This document shows, piece after piece, positions 61,123-64,000 of a stretch of DNA of 64,000 nt; the stretch's first letter is position 1; every line of letters begins with the position of its first letter. The notes under the pieces are model-generated. The model ran no database searches, was not told the DNA's origin, and saw only the letters and a list, made by a program, of their open reading frames with translations. Source of the DNA: CAYSFW01 sp964620675 (GTDB taxonomy: Bacteria; Pseudomonadota; Gammaproteobacteria; UWMA-0217); assembly GCA_964620675.1 (NCBI GenBank), contig CAZUJU010000004.1, positions 40,130 through 104,129 of the forward strand, read 5' to 3'. The position numbers and the translations under genes were made by a program.

Positions 61123-64000
61123 ATGCAAGCCGAACTCAACTCAGCCGAAGCCCAGACCCAACCGATCGTACTGCCGCCGGCCCCCGGCGTCGGCGTCGAA
61201 GTCGGGGCCACCGCGCCCGGCCGCTACAAGGTGATCCGCCGCAATGGCAAGGTCACCAACTTTGACGACTCCAAGATCAAGGTCGCGATGACCAAGGCGT
61301 TTCTGGCCGTCGAAGGCGGCCAGGCCGCGGCCTCAGCGCGTATCCACGAGACCGTGAATGCCCTCACGGCGCAAATTCTGGACGCTCTGTTCCGGCGCAA
61401 TCCGGACGGCGGCACGGTGCACATCGAGGACATCCAGGATCAGGTCGAACTCGCCTTGATGCGCGGCGGCGAACACAAAGTCGCCCGTGCCTACGTGCTC
61501 TACCGGGCCAAGCAGGCGGAGAAGCGCGCCGCCGAGGCCGCCGCCCGCCAGGAACCGGCCGCGCCGGCGCTCACCGTCGTGCATGCCGACGGCGAAGTCC
61601 GGCCGCTCGATCGCGATCGCCTGGAGCAAGTCATCGCCGAAGCGGTGACCGGACTGTCGGACGTGAACGGCGAGCTGGTGCTGAACGAAACCCTGCGGGG
61701 GATCTTCGACGGCATTCAGGAAAAGGATCTGCGCAGCGCGCTGGTGATGAGCGCGCGCACCCTGATCGAGCGCGAGCCCAACTACGGCTTCGTCTCCGCC
61801 CGTCTGCTGCTCGACAACCTGCGCCGCGAGGCGCTGACCTGCGTCTACGGTCACGCGACCGAAGCCACCCAGTCGCAGATGGCGAGCGAGTACGCCGAGT
61901 ACTTCCCAGCCTACATCCGCCGCGGGGTGGAACTGGAGCGCCTCTCGCCCGACCTCGCGCTATTCGATCTCGACCGCCTCGGCGCGGCGCTGAAGCCCGA
62001 GCGCGACCTGCAGTTCACCTACCTCGGCCTGCAAACGCTCTACGACCGCTACTTTCTGCATCACGGCGGCACCCGCTTCGAGCTGCCGCAGGCGTTCTTC
62101 ATGCGCGTCGCGATGGGCCTCGCGCTGCAGGAGATCGACCGCGAGGCGCGCGCCATCGAGTTCTACAACCTGCTCTCCAGCTTCGACTTCATGAGCTCGA
62201 CGCCGACGCTGTTCAACGCCGGCACGCTGCGCTCGCAGCTCTCCTCGTGCTATCTGACCACCGTGCCAGACGACCTCGACGGCATCTTCGGCGCGGTCAA
62301 GGACAACGCCCTGCTCTCCAAGTACGCCGGTGGCCTCGGCAACGACTGGACCCGCGTCCGCGGCATGGGCGCCCACATCAAGGGCACCAACGGCAAGTCG
62401 CTCGGCGTGGTGCCGTTTCTCAAGGTTGCGAACGACACGGCGGTCGCGGTCAATCAATGTTTCGCGCCGGACACCCTGTTGCACACGGCCGACGGCGTGA
62501 AGGCGATCCGCGACGTGAAGGCCGGCGACCTCGTGCTCGGCATCAGCGGCGCCTATCGCGAAGTCACCAAGACCATGCTCTACAACCAGCACGACCCGAT
62601 GGTGGCGATCGACGTCAAGCACGCGATCGAGCCGGTCAGGGTCACCGCCGGCCACCCGTTCTGGGCGCTGCGCGGCGTGCCGATGGAGCAATCGATCGAC
62701 CGTACCTTGGCGTCGCTTGAAAAAGGCCGGTCGGTGCCGGACTGGATCGAGGCCGGTGAGCTGCGCAAAGGCGACTACCTGGCTCAGGTCATCCCCAGCG
62801 AGACCGTCGCGGTCGCGGGATTCACCGCGGACGATGCCCGGCTCTACGGCATCCTGCTCGGCGACGGCCACGCGTCGAAAAACGGCCTGCAATGGGGGGT
62901 GTCCGGTCATCCCCAGCGCGACGCCCACATGCCGTTCGTGCGCGAATACCTGGAAGCGCGCGGCATCCATTACTGGGAAAACGGACGCGGCGAGACCTAT
63001 GGCCAGATCCACTGGGCCAGTGGACGCGGCGTGGTTCGCGACGGCACGACCGGGCGCATCACCGGTGCCGGCGCGCCGACCCTACCCTTCAGCCCGGATG
63101 ACCTCTACGACGCCAACGGCGAGAAGCGCATCGCGCGCCGCTTCGCTCACCTGCCGCGTCCGCAGACGCTGGCGCTGCTGCAAAGCCTGCTCGAAACCGA
63201 CGGCGGCGTGAGCCGCGGCAAGGAAATCTACTTCACCAACACCTCGCGCGCGCTGATCGAGGGCGTGCGCTACCAGTTGCTGCGCCTCGGCGTGCCCTGC
63301 GCGGGCCAATACCGCGAGCGCGACAACGCCCACACCGGAACGCGCTCCGACGGTTCGAGCGTGCGCTTCGACGGCGTCACCAAGGCCTACGACCTGCGCA
63401 TCCCGGCCGTGCCGGAGATCGCGGAGCGCGTAGGCTGCAAGCCGCTCACCAAGCGCAACTGGATCACCTGGAAGGGCTGGCTGTTCACCCGCGTCCGCTC
63501 GGTGAAGCCGATGCAGCCCGTGCCGTTCGTGTTCGACCTGAAGGTCGAAGGCGACGAGTCGTACATGACCACCGCCGCGCTGGCGCACAACGGCGGCAAG
63601 CGCAAGGGCGCCGTCTGCGCCTACCTCGAAACCTGGCACATCGACGTCGAGGAGTTCATCGACCTGCGCAAGAACACCGGCGACGACCGCCGCCGCACGC
63701 ACGACATGAACACGGCGAACTGGATTCCGGACCTGTTCATGACGCGGGTGATCGAGGATCAGGAATGGACGCTGTTTTCGCCCGACGAGACCGCCGACCT
63801 GCACGACCTCACCGGCCAGGCGTTCCGCGAGCGCTACGAGGGCTACGAAGCCAAGGCCGCGCGCGGCGAGATCAAGGTGTTCAAGAAGCTCAAGGCGGTC
63901 GACCTGTGGCGCAAGATGCTGCAGATGCTGTTCGAGACCGGCCACCCGTGGGTCGCGTTCAAGGACCCGTGCAATCTGCGCTACACCAACCAGCACGCGG
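61123..64000 (+). CDS. nrdA: Class Ia ribonucleotide reductase alpha subunit NrdA, intein-containing, 3' end outside window
   Basis: NrdA reduces ribonucleotides with the NrdB radical subunit. Two ATP-cone domains lie at residues ~35-125 and ~148-240, as in Pseudomonas NrdA, so allosteric control by dATP/ATP is expected. The catalytic barrel begins near 260 (RFELPQAFFMRVA) and includes SSCYLTTVPDDLDGIFG with the first redox Cys. After FLKVANDTAVAVNQ, residue 445, a 378-residue intein interrupts the chain. The C-extein resumes with GGKRKGAVCAYLETWH, which joined to the N-extein gives the normal NrdA sequence. The frame is intact through the intein and continues beyond the window edge. GGGAG precedes the ATG at 61123. 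Confidence 0.97.
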   Translation, partial: MQAELNSAEAQTQPIVLPPAPGVGVEVGATAPGRYKVIRRNGKVTNFDDSKIKVAMTKAFLAVEGGQAAASARIHETVNALTAQILDALFRRNPDGGTVHIEDIQDQVELALMRGGEHKVARAYVLYRAKQAEKRAAEAAARQEPAAPALTVVHADGEVRPLDRDRLEQVIAEAVTGLSDVNGELVLNETLRGIFDGIQEKDLRSALVMSARTLIEREPNYGFVSARLLLDNLRREALTCVYGHATEATQSQMASEYAEYFPAYIRRGVELERLSPDLALFDLDRLGAALKPERDLQFTYLGLQTLYDRYFLHHGGTRFELPQAFFMRVAMGLALQEIDREARAIEFYNLLSSFDFMSSTPTLFNAGTLRSQLSSCYLTTVPDDLDGIFGAVKDNALLSKYAGGLGNDWTRVRGMGAHIKGTNGKSLGVVPFLKVANDTAVAVNQCFAPDTLLHTADGVKAIRDVKAGDLVLGISGAYREVTKTMLYNQHDPMVAIDVKHAIEPVRVTAGHPFWALRGVPMEQSIDRTLASLEKGRSVPDWIEAGELRKGDYLAQVIPSETVAVAGFTADDARLYGILLGDGHASKNGLQWGVSGHPQRDAHMPFVREYLEARGIHYWENGRGETYGQIHWASGRGVVRDGTTGRITGAGAPTLPFSPDDLYDANGEKRIARRFAHLPRPQTLALLQSLLETDGGVSRGKEIYFTNTSRALIEGVRYQLLRLGVPCAGQYRERDNAHTGTRSDGSSVRFDGVTKAYDLRIPAVPEIAERVGCKPLTKRNWITWKGWLFTRVRSVKPMQPVPFVFDLKVEGDESYMTTAALAHNGGKRKGAVCAYLETWHIDVEEFIDLRKNTGDDRRRTHDMNTANWIPDLFMTRVIEDQEWTLFSPDETADLHDLTGQAFRERYEGYEAKAARGEIKVFKKLKAVDLWRKMLQMLFETGHPWVAFKDPCNLRYTNQHA
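62458..63591 (+). other. Intein with LAGLIDADG homing endonuclease inside nrdA
   Basis: Codons 446-823 of nrdA (378 residues). Block A starts with Cys1 (CFAPDTLLHTADGVKA). Block B has the T-x-x-H motif (VTAGHPFW). Two LAGLIDADG-like motifs, LYGILLGDGH and LLQSLLETDGG, mark a homing endonuclease domain. The C-terminal blocks are VFDLKVEGDESY and ALAHN, ending in the His-Asn pair at 63586-63591. Two departures are visible: the residue after Asn is Gly rather than Cys, Ser or Thr, and the block F His position appears as Glu (GDESY where GDHSY is usual). Whether it splices normally is therefore uncertain. Confidence 0.93.

Overview
The window looks like chromosomal DNA of a GC-rich gammaproteobacterium. 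The order rsmI-rnpB-mraZ-dcw cluster-lpxC-dciA-M23 peptidase-secA-argJ-Nudix/ThiE is the Pseudomonas/Chromatiales-type arrangement. MurE carries the meso-diaminopimelate motif DNPR, and PduO-type, Bcp, RimK and two-ATP-cone NrdA genes fit the same group. I cannot name a genus. Almost all of the window is housekeeping sequence. No tRNA, rRNA, insertion sequence, prophage or CRISPR array was seen.

Layout. 1-6 kb: a ChaN-PDZ protein, thiD-thiE, rubredoxin, a di-heme cytochrome b561-type protein and a GMC oxidoreductase. 6.6-12.3 kb: the pyruvate dehydrogenase operon aceE-aceF-lpd, with a palindrome in its upstream region. 12.6-18.2 kb: rnt, grxD, an asparagine-synthetase-like amidotransferase of the N-acetylglutaminylglutamine amide type, an OmpA-like porin and zapD. 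18.3-25.7 kb: Nudix/ThiE-like, argJ, secA, an M23 peptidase, dciA and lpxC. 25.9-42.6 kb: a tightly overlapping division and cell-wall cluster (ftsZ back to mraZ) read on the minus strand. It starts from a near-consensus promoter followed by a four-repeat MraZ operator.

42.9-52.7 kb: RNase P RNA, rsmI, lpoA, yraN, metG, a large DUF349 protein and a TetR-type regulator. 52.9-53.15 kb: a nested palindromic repeat element of REP/BIME type. 53.2-56.4 kb: an overlapping set of rimB-like retropepsin, rimK glutamate ligase and an AspA/AstE-type deacylase, facing a secreted second retropepsin. 56.8-60.7 kb: an exported Bcp-type peroxiredoxin, a cobalamin adenosyltransferase and a ROK sugar kinase, and upstream of them a degenerate EAL-CBS-GGDEF protein. 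61.1-64 kb: the 5' part of nrdA, with NrdR and DnaA boxes in its promoter.

The most notable item is a 378-residue intein with a LAGLIDADG endonuclease inside nrdA. Its downstream splice junction has glycine at +1 instead of Cys, Ser or Thr, and its block F histidine seems to be replaced. Both features depart from the standard splicing mechanism inside an essential enzyme. Second-tier observations are the RimK-centred module with two retropepsins, the orphan NAGGN-type amidotransferase, the nested palindrome and the regulatory site clusters at mraZ and nrdA.
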